64,000 bases of DNA from Amycolatopsis jejuensis. GTDB lineage: Bacteria; Actinomycetota; Actinomycetes; Mycobacteriales; Pseudonocardiaceae. A program made the position numbers and the translations under genes. Location: positions 31,585-95,584 of the forward strand of contig NZ_JNYZ01000041.1 in assembly GCF_000717335.1 (NCBI RefSeq). The letters are read 5' to 3'. The first letter of the stretch is position 1. Each line of letters begins with the position of its first letter. Below are positions 25,674 to 34,908 of this stretch, one piece after another. The notes under the pieces are model-generated. The model was not told where the DNA came from. It was given only the letters and a program-made list of their open reading frames with translations, and made no database searches.

Positions 25674-26665
25674 CGCTTGAGGTCGGCGACGATCTCGTAC
25701 GACCGCACGCGGTCCTCATGACCGTGTACCATGGTGGTGATCATCAGTTCATTCGCATCAGTGTCACCCAGTAATTGATCCAGTCCTTTTCGGACGGTTT
25801 CCGGTGAGCCGACGATGCTCGAACCGAACCGCTCGGCAAGAAATGCGCGGTCCATTTCGGTGTACGGGTAGTCCGCGGCTTCTTCGGGCGTCGGCAGCGC
25901 GATCGGACGGCCGCGGCGCAGGCTGAGGAAGGTCAGGCCGCTCGGTCCGGCAACGAACTGTGCGCGCTCGTCGGTCTCGGCGGCGATCACCTGCACGCCC
26001 AGCATCACGTACGGCTCGGAAAGCACCTCGGACGGGCGGAAGTTCTCGCGGTACAGCCGTACCGCGGGCAGCGTGTTCTCGGCTGCGAAGTGGTGCGCGA
26101 AGGAGAACGGCAGGCCGAGCCGTCCGGCGAGCTGCGCGCTGAAGCCGGACGAACCGAGCAGCCACACCGGCGGCTTGTTCCCCTCGGCGGTCACCGCGTT
26201 GACGCCGCGCGCCGGGTCCGGCTCGAAGTAGGCGATGAGCTCCATCAGGTGCTCGGGGAAGTTGTCCGCGGACAGGCCGCCAGGCCCGCGCAGGGCGAGC
26301 GCGGTGCGCTGGTCGGTGCCCGGCGCGCGGCCGATGCCCAGGTCGATCCGGCCCGGGTGGAACGCTTCCAGCGTGCCGAACTGTTCGGCCACCACGAGCG
26401 GCGCGTGGTTCGGCAGCATGATGCCGCCGGAGCCGACGCGAATGGTGTCGGTGGCATCTGCGACGTGCCCGATCAGCACCGCCGTCGCCGAGCTGGCGAT
26501 GCCCGGCATGTTGTGGTGTTCGGCGAGCCAGTACCGGTGGTAGCCCAGCCGTTCGGCGTTACGGGCGAGGTCGAGGGTGTTGCGGAGCGCTTCGCCGACC
26601 CCCTTCCCCTCGGATACCGGGGACAGGTCGAGCACGGACAGCGGCACGTCAGGCAGGGAGGTCAC
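25670..26665 (-). CDS. LLM-class flavin-dependent oxidoreductase
   Basis: 331 residues of the luciferase-like monooxygenase family: [12 protein letters not shown] at the N-terminus, [38 protein letters not shown] and [16 protein letters not shown]. These are hallmarks of the FMN/F420-binding barrel. GTG 26665 fits the family start; the open frame continues upstream into repeats. It probably works with the overlapping hydrolase, but the pathway is unknown. Confidence 0.88.
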   Translation of the reverse strand: MTSLPDVPLSVLDLSPVSEGKGVGEALRNTLDLARNAERLGYHRYWLAEHHNMPGIASSATAVLIGHVADATDTIRVGSGGIMLPNHAPLVVAEQFGTLEAFHPGRIDLGIGRAPGTDQRTALALRGPGGLSADNFPEHLMELIAYFEPDPARGVNAVTAEGNKPPVWLLGSSGFSAQLAGRLGLPFSFAHHFAAENTLPAVRLYRENFRPSEVLSEPYVMLGVQVIAAETDERAQFVAGPSGLTFLSLRRGRPIALPTPEEAADYPYTEMDRAFLAERFGSSIVGSPETVRKGLDQLLGDTDANELMITTMVHGHEDRVRSYEIVADLKR

Positions 26666-26741
26666 GTTCAGCCGTAACGCGCGCGGGCCCGATTCCCTTC
26701 CCGCTCCGTCGGCGGTCGTACCCGGCCCAAAGCCTTCGGCA

Positions 26742-27024
26742 GCCGAAACCCGGTCCAGATGACGCCAGCGGCGGTGCCGGTCCGATCCCCTCGGCGGCTG
26801 CACCGGTCCAAATGCCGCTGGCGCCTCGTGCAGGTCCGAAAGCCGTCAGCGGTCTTGACGGTCCGATCCCGTTAGCGGCTGCACCGGTCCAAAGCTGTCA
26901 GCGGCCGAAACCCGGTCCAGATGACGCCAGCGGCGGTGCCGGTCCGATCCCCTCGCCGACTGCACCGGCCCGAATGCCGTAGGCGGCCGAAACCCGGTCC
27001 AGATGACACCAGCGGCCGTACCGC
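26742..27024. repeat. degenerate 27-bp tandem repeats with 81-bp higher order
   Basis: About ten GGTCC-centred units spaced 26-29 bp (mostly 27). Every third unit is more alike, so near-identical blocks starting GCCGAAACCCGGTCCAGATG occur at 26742, 26904 and 26986. The array fills the 365-bp gap between the LLM gene and the end of helD. No gene is apparent in it. Confidence 0.8.
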
Positions 27025-27030
27025 AAGTGC

Positions 27031-29148
27031 TCAGGCAGGCAGCCAGTCCGGATCCGAGGTCAGCACGATCAGCTGCTGCGTCGCCCGCGTAAGCGCGACA
27101 TACAGCACCCGCCGCCCGGTGGAGGACTCGGTGACCAGGTCCATTGGCTCGACCAGGGCCACCGCGTCGTACTCGAGGCCCTTCGAATCGAGGCTGCCGA
27201 CGACCTTGAGCCGCTCGTCGGAGTGGCCGGTGAGCCAGCCTTCGACCTCCTCGACGCGGGCCATCGCCGTGATCACGCCGACCGTGCCCTCGACGGCGCC
27301 GAGCAGCTCCTTCACCGCGGCCTGCGTCGCGGTGGCCAGCGCCGCTCGGTCGACCGGGCGCACCTCGGGCTCGATTCCCGTGGTGCGCACGGCTTTCGGG
27401 AGCTCGTCGGCCTGCGCGTGCCCGGCTACGACCTTCGCGGCGAGGTCGAAGATCTCGGCCGAGTTGCGGTAGTTCGTGCGCAGCGTGTAGCGGCGGCGCG
27501 CGGTCTTGACGCCGAATGCCTGGTCACGCGCTTGCGCCGCCTCGGCCGGGTCCGGCCACGAGCTCTGCACCGGGTCGCCGACCACCGTCCAGCTCGCGTA
27601 TTTGCCGCGCCGCCCGACCATTCGCCACTGCATCGGCGAAAGGTCCTGCGATTCGTCGACGACCACGTGCGAGTACTCGTCGTAGTGCTCCGGACGGTGC
27701 GGCGCACCGCCACCTCCGCGCTCGGGCTGCACCTCGACCACGGTCTGCCGGCGACGCCGCTTCGATTCCGGCCCGACCAGCACACGCAGCTCGTCCAGCA
27801 ACGCGATGTCGGCCACCGACCAGCCCCTCGACCGGTCCGCGAAATCCGCCGCCAGCAGGCTGATCTCGGTGCGGCTCAGCACGCCTTTCGCGACCGCGGT
27901 CAGACGCTTCTCGTCGCCGAGCCACTTGAGTACCTGCGCCGGGTACAGCACCGGCCACCACACCACGAGGAAGCGGTGGAAGTCGATGCGCTCGCCGAGG
28001 TCGGTGATCAGCTCGGGGCGGTCGACCTCCTTGCCGTCGGCCTTCGCGTACTCCTCGGCCTTGTCCGCGAGAGCCCCGAGCAGCAGCTCGGCCACGCGTA
28101 CGCGTGACCGGTTCGGCGGAGCACCCTGCGTGTGCGCCTTACGCCGTACCTTCTCCAGCTCGCGCGAAGTGAGCTTCAGGACTTCGCCGCGGTACACGAT
28201 GCGCATCTCCGTAGGCGCTTCGGGCGGCGTGTCACGTAACGCGCGCAGTAGTACCTTTCGCATCCGCAGTGAACCCTTGACCGCGGCCAGCGCGGCTGTG
28301 TCCTGACGCGTCGCTTCGAGCCCGTCGAGCACTTCGCCGAGCGCGCGCAGCTCTACGTTCGTCTCGCCCATCGACGGCAACACGCGCGAGATGTACGTGG
28401 TGAACACGCCGGACGGCCCGATTACCAGCACGCCGGCGCCGCCCAGCTGACGACGGTGCCGGTACAGCAGGTACGCCGCGCGGTGCAGGGCGACGGCTGT
28501 CTTGCCGGTACCCGGTCCGCCGGTGATCTCCGTGACCCCGCGCCACGGCGCGCGGATGACCTCGTCCTGCTCCTTCTGGATCGTGGCCACGATGTCGCGC
28601 ATCTTCTCGCCGCGCGAGCGGCCGAGCGCGGCCATCAGCGCGCCCTCGCCGACGATCTGCATGTCCTCCGGCACGGCGTCGGCGATCAGCACGTCGTCGT
28701 CGACGTCGAGCACCGTCTGCCCGGAGCAGCGGATCACCCGGCGGCGCACGACGTCCATCGGCTCCTCGGCGGTGGCCTGGTAGAACGCGGCGGCGGCCGG
28801 GGCACGCCAGTCGGTGACGAGGTTGTCGAACTCGGTGTCGCGGATGCCGAGGCGGCCCACGTAGATGTGCTCACGGTCGAGGTGGTCGAGACGGCCGAAC
28901 ACCAGGCCCTCGTACTCGGCGTCGAGCGTCTGCAGCGTCTGGTTGGCGTGGTAGACCATCATGTCGCGTTCGAAGAGCATCGAGGCCTGTTCGAAGATCG
29001 CCTCGCGCTGGGCGCCCTGGCCGAGTTCGTAGCCCTTCGTCCGCATCGCCTCGGCCTGGGCCCGCAGCTCGGCGAGACGGGTGTAGACCCGGTCGACGTG
29101 GGCCTGCTCGACGGCGATCTCAGCCCGTCTCACCCGGGGTTCCGACAC
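27031..29148 (-). CDS. HelD/HelR-type RNA polymerase-recycling ATPase
   Basis: 705 residues of the UvrD/Rep-like HelD family. An N-terminal helical arm (about 1-60, VYTRLAELRAQAEAMR) precedes Walker A ITGGPGTGKTAVALHRAAYLLY (about 205); the second RecA-like part has VVVDESQDLSPMQWRMV, TLRTNYRN and YVALTRATQQLIVL. HelD proteins remove stalled RNA polymerase from DNA, and the HelR branch protects it from rifamycins; which branch this is cannot be told here. GTG 29148 with AGGGAG upstream is chosen; the longer frame overlaps rsmD. Divergent from rsmD. Confidence 0.9.
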   Translation of the reverse strand: MSEPRVRRAEIAVEQAHVDRVYTRLAELRAQAEAMRTKGYELGQGAQREAIFEQASMLFERDMMVYHANQTLQTLDAEYEGLVFGRLDHLDREHIYVGRLGIRDTEFDNLVTDWRAPAAAAFYQATAEEPMDVVRRRVIRCSGQTVLDVDDDVLIADAVPEDMQIVGEGALMAALGRSRGEKMRDIVATIQKEQDEVIRAPWRGVTEITGGPGTGKTAVALHRAAYLLYRHRRQLGGAGVLVIGPSGVFTTYISRVLPSMGETNVELRALGEVLDGLEATRQDTAALAAVKGSLRMRKVLLRALRDTPPEAPTEMRIVYRGEVLKLTSRELEKVRRKAHTQGAPPNRSRVRVAELLLGALADKAEEYAKADGKEVDRPELITDLGERIDFHRFLVVWWPVLYPAQVLKWLGDEKRLTAVAKGVLSRTEISLLAADFADRSRGWSVADIALLDELRVLVGPESKRRRRQTVVEVQPERGGGGAPHRPEHYDEYSHVVVDESQDLSPMQWRMVGRRGKYASWTVVGDPVQSSWPDPAEAAQARDQAFGVKTARRRYTLRTNYRNSAEIFDLAAKVVAGHAQADELPKAVRTTGIEPEVRPVDRAALATATQAAVKELLGAVEGTVGVITAMARVEEVEGWLTGHSDERLKVVGSLDSKGLEYDAVALVEPMDLVTESSTGRRVLYVALTRATQQLIVLTSDPDWLPA

Positions 29149-29271
29149 GCAACGCTCCCTTGAACAGCTCAGTCGCCTCTGGAGGGCGAAGAACGACTCT
29201 ACGCGCCCGCGCGCGTGGGTTCGGCAAGTCCTGCCCAACGCCACGTCGCGACCTTCGGCGAAGATGGCCGG

Positions 29272-29856
29272 GTGACCAGGATCGTGGCGGGGAAGGCGGG
29301 CGGGCGGCGGTTGAAGGTGCCGCCGAAGGGCACTCGCCCGACGTCGGAGCGCGTACGGGAGGCACTCTTCAACGCGCTCGAAGTAGCCGGTGAGCTGGAC
29401 GGCGCGCGCGTACTCGACCTGTACGCGGGCTCCGGCGCGCTCGGTCTCGAAGCGCTTTCGCGCGGCGCGGCCGACGCGTGGTTCGTGGAAGCCGACCGTC
29501 GTGCCGCTGATGTGCTTCGCGGCAACGTCGCCGAGCTGCGGCTGGGTGGCACGGTCCGGCCAGGGCAGGTGGAGACGGTCGTCGCGGCACCGGCGCCTGT
29601 GGAGTTCGACCTGGTGCTCGCAGACCCGCCGTACGCCGTTGACGCCGCTTCGCTGGGCACTGTGCTCGCCGCGCTCGACAGCGGCGGCTGGCTCGCCGAC
29701 GGCGCACTGGCGGTGATCGAACGGGCTTCGCGTGACGGTGCGCCGGACTGGCCTTCGGCGTTTCACCCGCTTCGCGACAAGCGTTACGGCGACACGGCGC
29801 TGTATTGGGCCGAGTACCGACGCAGTGTGACGCAGTCCGCACGAGAGCGCGCGTAG
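29272..29856 (+). CDS. rsmD: 16S rRNA (guanine966-N2)-methyltransferase
   Basis: 194 residues. The N-terminal TRIVAGKAGGRRLKVP, SAM motif LDLYAGSGALGLEALSRGA (about 45) and catalytic LVLADPPYAVD (about 118) define RsmD, which methylates G966 of 16S rRNA. GTG 29272 gives the conserved N-terminus. It ends 26 bp before coaD, the usual neighbour. Confidence 0.93.
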   Translation: MTRIVAGKAGGRRLKVPPKGTRPTSERVREALFNALEVAGELDGARVLDLYAGSGALGLEALSRGAADAWFVEADRRAADVLRGNVAELRLGGTVRPGQVETVVAAPAPVEFDLVLADPPYAVDAASLGTVLAALDSGGWLADGALAVIERASRDGAPDWPSAFHPLRDKRYGDTALYWAEYRRSVTQSARERA

Positions 29857-29882
29857 CGGCTTCGCTTGATAGCGTCCGCGAC

Positions 29883-30365
29883 ATGCGGCGTGCGGTTTGT
29901 CCCGGCTCTTACGACCCGGCCACCAACGGACATCTCGACATCATCGAGCGGGCTTCGGTGCTCTTCGACGAGGTCGTCGTCGCAGTGGGGGTGAACAAGA
30001 GCAAGAAGGGCCTGTTCACGGTCGAGGAACGGATGGACATGCTGCGCGAGATCACCGCGAAGCTGCCCAACGTGCGCGTCGATTCGTGGCACGGCCTGCT
30101 CGTGGACTACTGCCGCGACAACGACATCGCGGCGGTCGCGAAGGGCCTTCGCTCGGTCAGCGACTTCGACTACGAGCTGCAGATGGCGCAGATGAACCGC
30201 GAGCTCACCGGCCTCGAGACGCTCCTGATGGCCAACAACCCGGCGTACGGCTTCGTGTCCAGCTCGCTGGTGAAGGAGGTCGCGGCCCTCGGCGGCGACA
30301 TCGTGAACCTCGTGCCGCCGGTGGTGTACGAGCGGCTGACCGAGGTGTACAAGAACCGCGACTGA
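29883..30365 (+). CDS. coaD: phosphopantetheine adenylyltransferase
   Basis: CoaD adenylates 4'-phosphopantetheine in coenzyme A synthesis. The 160 residues include CPGSYDPATNGHLDII (nucleotidyl-transferase TxGH), KGLRSVSDFDYELQMAQMNR and VSSSLVKEVA. Typical length. ATG 29883 is confirmed by the family start MRRAVCPGSYD. A strong hairpin follows 8 bp after the stop codon. Confidence 0.96.
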   Translation: MRRAVCPGSYDPATNGHLDIIERASVLFDEVVVAVGVNKSKKGLFTVEERMDMLREITAKLPNVRVDSWHGLLVDYCRDNDIAAVAKGLRSVSDFDYELQMAQMNRELTGLETLLMANNPAYGFVSSSLVKEVAALGGDIVNLVPPVVYERLTEVYKNRD

Positions 30366-30373
30366 GCCGAAGC

Positions 30374-30424
30374 CCGTGAAGGGAACCATCACGGAATCAG
30401 CTGGCCTGATGGTTCCCTTCACGG
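30374..30424. terminator. 18-bp inverted repeat after coaD
   Basis: Perfect arms CCGTGAAGGGAACCATCA / TGATGGTTCCCTTCACGG around a 15-base loop, 8 bp past the coaD stop. It is a copy of the GTGAAGGGAACC repeat family found at 4.8 and 52.7 kb and is placed where a terminator is expected. Confidence 0.75.
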
Positions 30425-30561
30425 CTTTGTGGCGGGAAGGGCAAGCGGGACGGGCGATTTCGCCTGAACGGCTTCCTACCTTCGTCGGGATTTCGGCCCT
30501 GCCACGGGATTGTTCAACTCGCGGCATCCTCCTGACCACCCTATCGGGTTACCGTCCGAAA

Positions 30562-31260
30562 ATGACCAACCGTCGCAGCCGCATAGTCGGTGTCCTTTTC
30601 GCAGTGCTGGTCGGTTTCCTGGGGTTCGGCTCGGCCGCGGAGGCCGTCCCGCTCGCCCCGGCGACCGCCCTGCAGAACTCGTGCGGTGACCTGTCCGGCT
30701 TCAAGCACACGACGCTGTCCGCGTTGCCGCCGCAGGCCACGGACACGTACAACCTGATCCAGAAGGGCGGCCCGTACCCGTACCCGAAGAACGACGGCGT
30801 GGTGTTCTCGAACCGCGAAGGGATCCTGCCGTCCTGCGCGTCGAGCTACTACCACGAGTACACGGTGCCTACGCCCGGTTCCAGCAACCGCGGCACCCGC
30901 CGGATCGTGACCGGCAATGGTGGCGAGTACTTCTACACCGGCGACCACTACGCGTCGTTCCAGGTGATCGACATCAACAGCAGTGGCACGAAGTGCGGTG
31001 ACCTGTCGAAGCTGCGCACTGTCGGCTACTCGACGCTGTCTGCCGACGCGAAGAAGGTTGTCGACGGCGTACGCGCGGGCAGTCTCAGCAATGGCAAGAC
31101 GTACGAGAACCGCGAAGGCGTGCTGCCGTCGTGCGCGTCTGGCTACTACACGCTGTACGCGGTCGGCGCCGACGACCGGGTGATCTCCGGCAAGGGCGGC
31201 GAACTCGCCTACACGCCGGACCACTACGCGACGTTCGGGAAGGTCGACCTCGGGGGCTGA
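30562..31260 (+). CDS. secreted protein with two guanyl-specific ribonuclease domains
   Basis: 232 residues with a signal peptide (about 1-28) and two copies of the microbial RNase (RNase Sa/N1-T1) fold. Copy 1 (about 41-137) closely follows RNase Sa: LSALPPQATDTYNLI, VVFSNREGILP with catalytic Glu86, RGTRRIVTG with Arg114, and YTGDHYASF with His129. Copy 2 (about 145-230) keeps Glu185, Arg206 and His221 but has shorter loops and lacks the equivalent of RNase Sa Arg65. No inhibitor (barstar) gene is next to it. The ATG at 30562 directly precedes the signal peptide. Confidence 0.85.
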   Translation: MTNRRSRIVGVLFAVLVGFLGFGSAAEAVPLAPATALQNSCGDLSGFKHTTLSALPPQATDTYNLIQKGGPYPYPKNDGVVFSNREGILPSCASSYYHEYTVPTPGSSNRGTRRIVTGNGGEYFYTGDHYASFQVIDINSSGTKCGDLSKLRTVGYSTLSADAKKVVDGVRAGSLSNGKTYENREGVLPSCASGYYTLYAVGADDRVISGKGGELAYTPDHYATFGKVDLGG

Positions 31261-31414
31261 TCGGCGCGCCGCGGGTACCGCCCCACCAGCGGGTGAAGCG
31301 GTACCGGCCCGGCCGGGTGAGGACACGCCCGGTCGGGTGCGCGTTCACCGGTTCAGGCTGTCCAGCGGGCAGACTGGACGGCAGTGATCGGGGAATCTGC
31401 TTGAGGGAGTGGCC

Positions 31415-32140
31415 GTGTACCGGGTTTTCGAGGCACTCGACGAGCTCGTCACGATCGTCGAAGAGGCCCGCGGGGTGCCCATGACGTCCAGCTGCGTGGT
31501 GCCCCGCGGCGACGTTCTCGAGCTGCTCGACGACGTCCGCGACGCGCTCCCCGGCGAGGTCGACGACGCGCAGGACGTCCTCGACAAACGCGATGACCTG
31601 CTGCTGGCCGCGCGCAAGGAGGCGGGGGAGACCGTCGCCGGCGCCAACGAGGAGGCCGAGAGCACGGTTTCCGACGCGACCTCGGAAGCCGAGCGGATCC
31701 TCGCCGACGCGCGCGCCCGCGCCGAGCAGATGCTGGCCGACGCGCACAACGAGGCCGAGCGCATGGTCGCGGGTGGGCAGGCCGAGTACCAGAACCTGAC
31801 CGAGCGGTCGCGCGCCGAAAGCGAGCGGATGATCCAGGCCGGGCGCGACGCGTACGACCGTGCGATCGAGGACGCCCGCGCCGAGCAGGCCCGGCTGGTG
31901 TCGCAGACCGAGGTCGTGCAGGCCGCGCACGCGGAGTCCGCGCGCATCGTCGACGAGGCGCACACCGAAGCCGACCGCCAGCGCGCCGACTGCGACGCGT
32001 ACGTCGACGGCAAGCTGGCCGAGTTCTCCGAGCTCCTGGCCACCACGCTGCGTACCGTCGACTCCGGCCGCAACCACCTGCGTGCGCCGACCAACCTCGG
32101 CGGCACCGGCCGGTCGACGCTGTACGACTACCAGGTCTGA
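31415..32140 (+). CDS. SepIVA/DivIVA-like coiled-coil septation protein
   Basis: 241 residues. The N-terminus VYRVFEALDELVTIVEEARGVPMTSSCVV... (first 60 residues) matches mycobacterial SepIVA (Rv2927c), a DivIVA-type factor needed for septation. Residues about 60-205 form one long charged coiled coil rich in Ala, Glu and Arg. GTG 31415 follows GAGGGA and fits the homologue; GTG 31409 is an alternative. It sits directly before DUF177-rpmF-rnc, as in mycobacteria. Confidence 0.85.
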   Translation: MYRVFEALDELVTIVEEARGVPMTSSCVVPRGDVLELLDDVRDALPGEVDDAQDVLDKRDDLLLAARKEAGETVAGANEEAESTVSDATSEAERILADARARAEQMLADAHNEAERMVAGGQAEYQNLTERSRAESERMIQAGRDAYDRAIEDARAEQARLVSQTEVVQAAHAESARIVDEAHTEADRQRADCDAYVDGKLAEFSELLATTLRTVDSGRNHLRAPTNLGGTGRSTLYDYQV

Positions 32141-32184
32141 CCACCTCGAAAGAGGCAAGCGAAGGCTGCGTACGCTGGTAGGCG

Positions 32185-32802
32185 ATGTCCGACAACCCTG
32201 CCCACAGTTCCCGCCCCGCGCAGCTCGACGACCGCAGCCCCTGGGTGGTCGACACGCGCGAACTCGGCCGCCGCGCCGGGCTCAGCCGCGACCTTCACCG
32301 CACCGCGCCGGTACCGACCGCTCTCGGGGTCCCCGGCGTGCTCGAAATCCCGGCGGGCGAGCCGGTGGAGCTCGACCTGCTGCTCGAGTCCGTGGTCGAA
32401 GGCGTGCTGGTGACCGGTACCGCCACGGCCACCGCCACCGGGGAGTGCTCGCGCTGCCTCGACCCGGTCACCGAACCCGTCGAGGTGGAGCTCACCGAGC
32501 TCTTCGCGTACCCCGGTTCGGTCACCGAGGAGACCACCGACGAGGACGAGATCCCCCGGCTGGTCGACGACCGGATCGACCTCGAGCCGACCGTCCGCGA
32601 CGCCGTCGTGCTGGCCCTGCCACTGGCCCCGCTGTGCCGCGAGGACTGCCCGGGGCTGTGCAGCGAATGCGGCGTCAAGTGGGCCGATCTCGAGCCCGGA
32701 CACGGGCATGAGAAGATAGATCCTCGGTGGGCCGCGCTGGTCGAGCGATTCGACGAGAACGCGGGCGAAAAGCCTGCGCACGGCTCCGGAGAGCAAGCCT
32801 GA
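32185..32802 (+). CDS. DUF177 (YceD family) protein
   Basis: 205 residues. The central TGECSRCLDPVTEPVEVELTE and the C-terminal CREDCPGLCSECGVKW with DPRWAAL are the hallmarks of YceD/DUF177, a conserved companion of rpmF that is thought to act in 23S rRNA or ribosome maturation. Five cysteines in the two motifs suggest metal binding. The ATG at 32185 is at the expected place; rpmF follows 75 bp later. Confidence 0.9.
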   Translation: MSDNPAHSSRPAQLDDRSPWVVDTRELGRRAGLSRDLHRTAPVPTALGVPGVLEIPAGEPVELDLLLESVVEGVLVTGTATATATGECSRCLDPVTEPVEVELTELFAYPGSVTEETTDEDEIPRLVDDRIDLEPTVRDAVVLALPLAPLCREDCPGLCSECGVKWADLEPGHGHEKIDPRWAALVERFDENAGEKPAHGSGEQA

Positions 32803-32877
32803 CGAGCGTCCAGCTCGATCCGGGAGAAGGAAGTTCGCTCGCGTCCCGCGAGCAGACCGTTTGAAGGAGATCTACTC

Positions 32878-33060
32878 GTGGCCGTCCCGAAGCGGAAGAT
32901 GTCGCGATCCAACACGCGCTCCCGCCGCAGCCAGTGGAAGGCGGCTCCGGTTCAGCTGGTGCCCTGCTCCAACCGCGCCTGCCGCCAGCCGAAGCTCCAG
33001 CACATCGCCTGCCCGGCGTGCGGCCAGCACAACGGCCGCCAGGTCGTCGAGCCCGCCTGA
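32878..33060 (+). CDS. rpmF: 50S ribosomal protein L32
   Basis: 60 residues starting [20 protein letters not shown], the invariant L32 N-terminus, with two cysteine pairs (CSNRAC, CPAC) forming the zinc ribbon. AAGGAG lies 8-13 bp upstream of the GTG. It belongs to the DUF177-rpmF-rnc operon. Confidence 0.97.
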   Translation: MAVPKRKMSRSNTRSRRSQWKAAPVQLVPCSNRACRQPKLQHIACPACGQHNGRQVVEPA

Positions 33061-33074
33061 GGCGGCAGCCGACC

Positions 33075-33815
33075 ATGGGGGGTAAGTCCGCCGGGGGACC
33101 CTCGGCCGATCCCACCTCGCTGCTCGAGGCGCTCGGGGTCGTACTCGACCCCGAGCTGCTCCGTCTTTCGCTCACCCACCGCTCGTACGCGTACGAGCAC
33201 GGCGGCCTCCCGCCGAACGAGCGGCTGGAGTTCCTCGGCGACGCGGTGCTCGGCCTGGTGGTCACCGACCACCTCTACACCACCCACCCCGACCTGCCGG
33301 AAGGCCAGCTCGCGAAGCTGCGCGCCAGCGTCGTCAACATGCACGCGCTGGCAGGCGTCGCACGCGGGCTCGGCGACGGCGGCCTCGGGGCACACCTGCT
33401 GCTGGGCAAGGGCGAGGAGCTCACCGGCGGCCGGGACAAGGCGAGCATCCTCGCCGACGGTCTCGAGGCCGTGATCGGTGCGACGTACCTGGCGCACGGC
33501 ATCGAGGTCGCACGCAAGCTCGTGCACCACCTGTTCGACGGGCTGCTGGCCGAGGCGCCGCTGCGTGGCGCCGGTCTCGACTGGAAGACGAGCCTGCAGG
33601 AACTCACCGCCTCCGCGGGGCTCGGGGTGCCCGAGTACCGCGTCGAGGACAGCGGTCCCGACCACCGCAAGGAGTTCACGGCCACGGTGCTGATCGCGGG
33701 CCGCGCACTGGGCTCGGGTTCGGGGACGACGAAGAAGGAAGCCGAGCAGAAGGCTGCGGAGACGGCTTGGCGTGCGTTGTCGGAGGAGCTCGGCACCGGT
33801 GAGGACGCCGGCTGA
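33075..33815 (+). CDS. rnc: ribonuclease III
   Basis: 246 residues. RNase III cleaves double-stranded rRNA precursors. The signature [20 protein letters not shown] (about 55) and [15 protein letters not shown] with catalytic acidic residues are followed by a double-stranded RNA binding domain (about 165-240: [24 protein letters not shown]). ATG 33075 is used although the frame is open further up. It follows rpmF by 14 bp. Confidence 0.96.
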   Translation: MGGKSAGGPSADPTSLLEALGVVLDPELLRLSLTHRSYAYEHGGLPPNERLEFLGDAVLGLVVTDHLYTTHPDLPEGQLAKLRASVVNMHALAGVARGLGDGGLGAHLLLGKGEELTGGRDKASILADGLEAVIGATYLAHGIEVARKLVHHLFDGLLAEAPLRGAGLDWKTSLQELTASAGLGVPEYRVEDSGPDHRKEFTATVLIAGRALGSGSGTTKKEAEQKAAETAWRALSEELGTGEDAG

Positions 33816-33930
33816 GCTTCGCTCGGTGTGTTTCGGCCGGGTGGCGTGCGGTGAAGCGGGATCCCTCAGGCGGCTGACGTCGTCCGGGTTGATCGGGTAG
33901 CACCGGCGTCCTCGACGCGGGTGAGCTGAG

Positions 33931-33967
33931 GTTTTTCGGGGCCGGTCCGGTTGACCGGCCCCGTTTT
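33931..33967. terminator. Rho-independent terminator after rnc
   Basis: Hairpin CGGGGCCGGTC-CGGTT-GACCGGCCCCG followed by TTTT on the plus strand and preceded by TTTTT; a classical intrinsic terminator, 116 bp after rnc. Confidence 0.9.
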
Positions 33968-34035
33968 CGTGCGTGCAGGCCCGCTCGGCGTCGGGCAGTC
34001 ACGGAATTGTCGGGGGTGCCGGGCAGAATGAGGGC

Positions 34036-34908
34036 ATGCCCGAACTACCCGAGGTCGAGGTCGTCCGTGCGGGGCTCGAAGCGCACGTGGCCGGTCGCCG
34101 CATTCGTGCCGTCGAGGTGTTGCACGCTCGCGCCATCCGGCGGCATGCGCTGGGGGCTGCCGATTTCACCGGCAGGCTTGCCGGGGTCACGGTCGAGGCC
34201 GCGCGCAGGCGGGGCAAGTACCTGTGGCTCGAGTTGTCGCACGGTGAGGCGGTGCTCGCGCATCTCGGCATGAGCGGCCAGATGCTGGTCCAGCCCGAGG
34301 GCGCGCCGGACGAGAAACATCTGCGGGTGCGGGTCCGGTTCGCCGACGACGGGCCTGAGCTGAGGTTCGTCGACCAGCGGACGTTCGGTGGCCTCGCGCT
34401 CGACGAGCTGGTCGAGTCCGACGGTGACGCGCTGCCCGGCACCATCGCGCACATCGCCCGCGATCCGATGGACCCGAAGTTCGACCCGGAGGCGGCCGTG
34501 CGCGCGTTGCGTTCGCGGCGCACCGAGGTGAAACGTGCGCTGCTCGACCAGACTTTGGTGTCCGGCGTCGGCAACATCTACGCCGACGAGGCGTTGTGGC
34601 GGTCGAAACTGCACTGGTCGCGGCCCACCGAAAAGCTCACCGCCGCGCAGGGGCGCACCTTGGTGGCCGCGGCTACCGACGTGATGGCGGCCGCGCTCGT
34701 GGCGGGTGGCACGTCGTTCGATGCGTTGTATGTGAACATCAACGGGGAATCGGGGTACTTCGATCGTTCGCTGGATGCTTATGGGCAGGAAGGGTTGCCC
34801 TGCCGCCGGTGTGGGGTGGCGATTCGGCGGGAGCCGTTCATGAACCGGTCGTCGTTTTCGTGTCCGCGGTGTCAGCGGCGTGCGCGGTCGGTGCGTGGAG
34901 GCGGGTGA
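34036..34908 (+). CDS. mutM: formamidopyrimidine-DNA glycosylase
   Basis: 290 residues. It excises 8-oxoguanine and ring-opened purines. The catalytic N-terminal [13 protein letters not shown], the central [16 protein letters not shown] (H2TH) and the C-terminal zinc finger [13 protein letters not shown]...CPRCQR are all present. ATG 34036 removes the initiator Met before Pro1, as required for activity. Its 3' end overlaps the convergent lnt-like gene by 71 bp. Confidence 0.96.
   Translation: MPELPEVEVVRAGLEAHVAGRRIRAVEVLHARAIRRHALGAADFTGRLAGVTVEAARRRGKYLWLELSHGEAVLAHLGMSGQMLVQPEGAPDEKHLRVRVRFADDGPELRFVDQRTFGGLALDELVESDGDALPGTIAHIARDPMDPKFDPEAAVRALRSRRTEVKRALLDQTLVSGVGNIYADEALWRSKLHWSRPTEKLTAAQGRTLVAAATDVMAAALVAGGTSFDALYVNINGESGYFDRSLDAYGQEGLPCRRCGVAIRREPFMNRSSFSCPRCQRRARSVRGGG

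Noticed and set aside
30374..30424. Small RNA candidate after coaD
   Set aside because: The 18-bp stem is better explained as a repeat-family copy serving as transcript end; no promoter is apparent.
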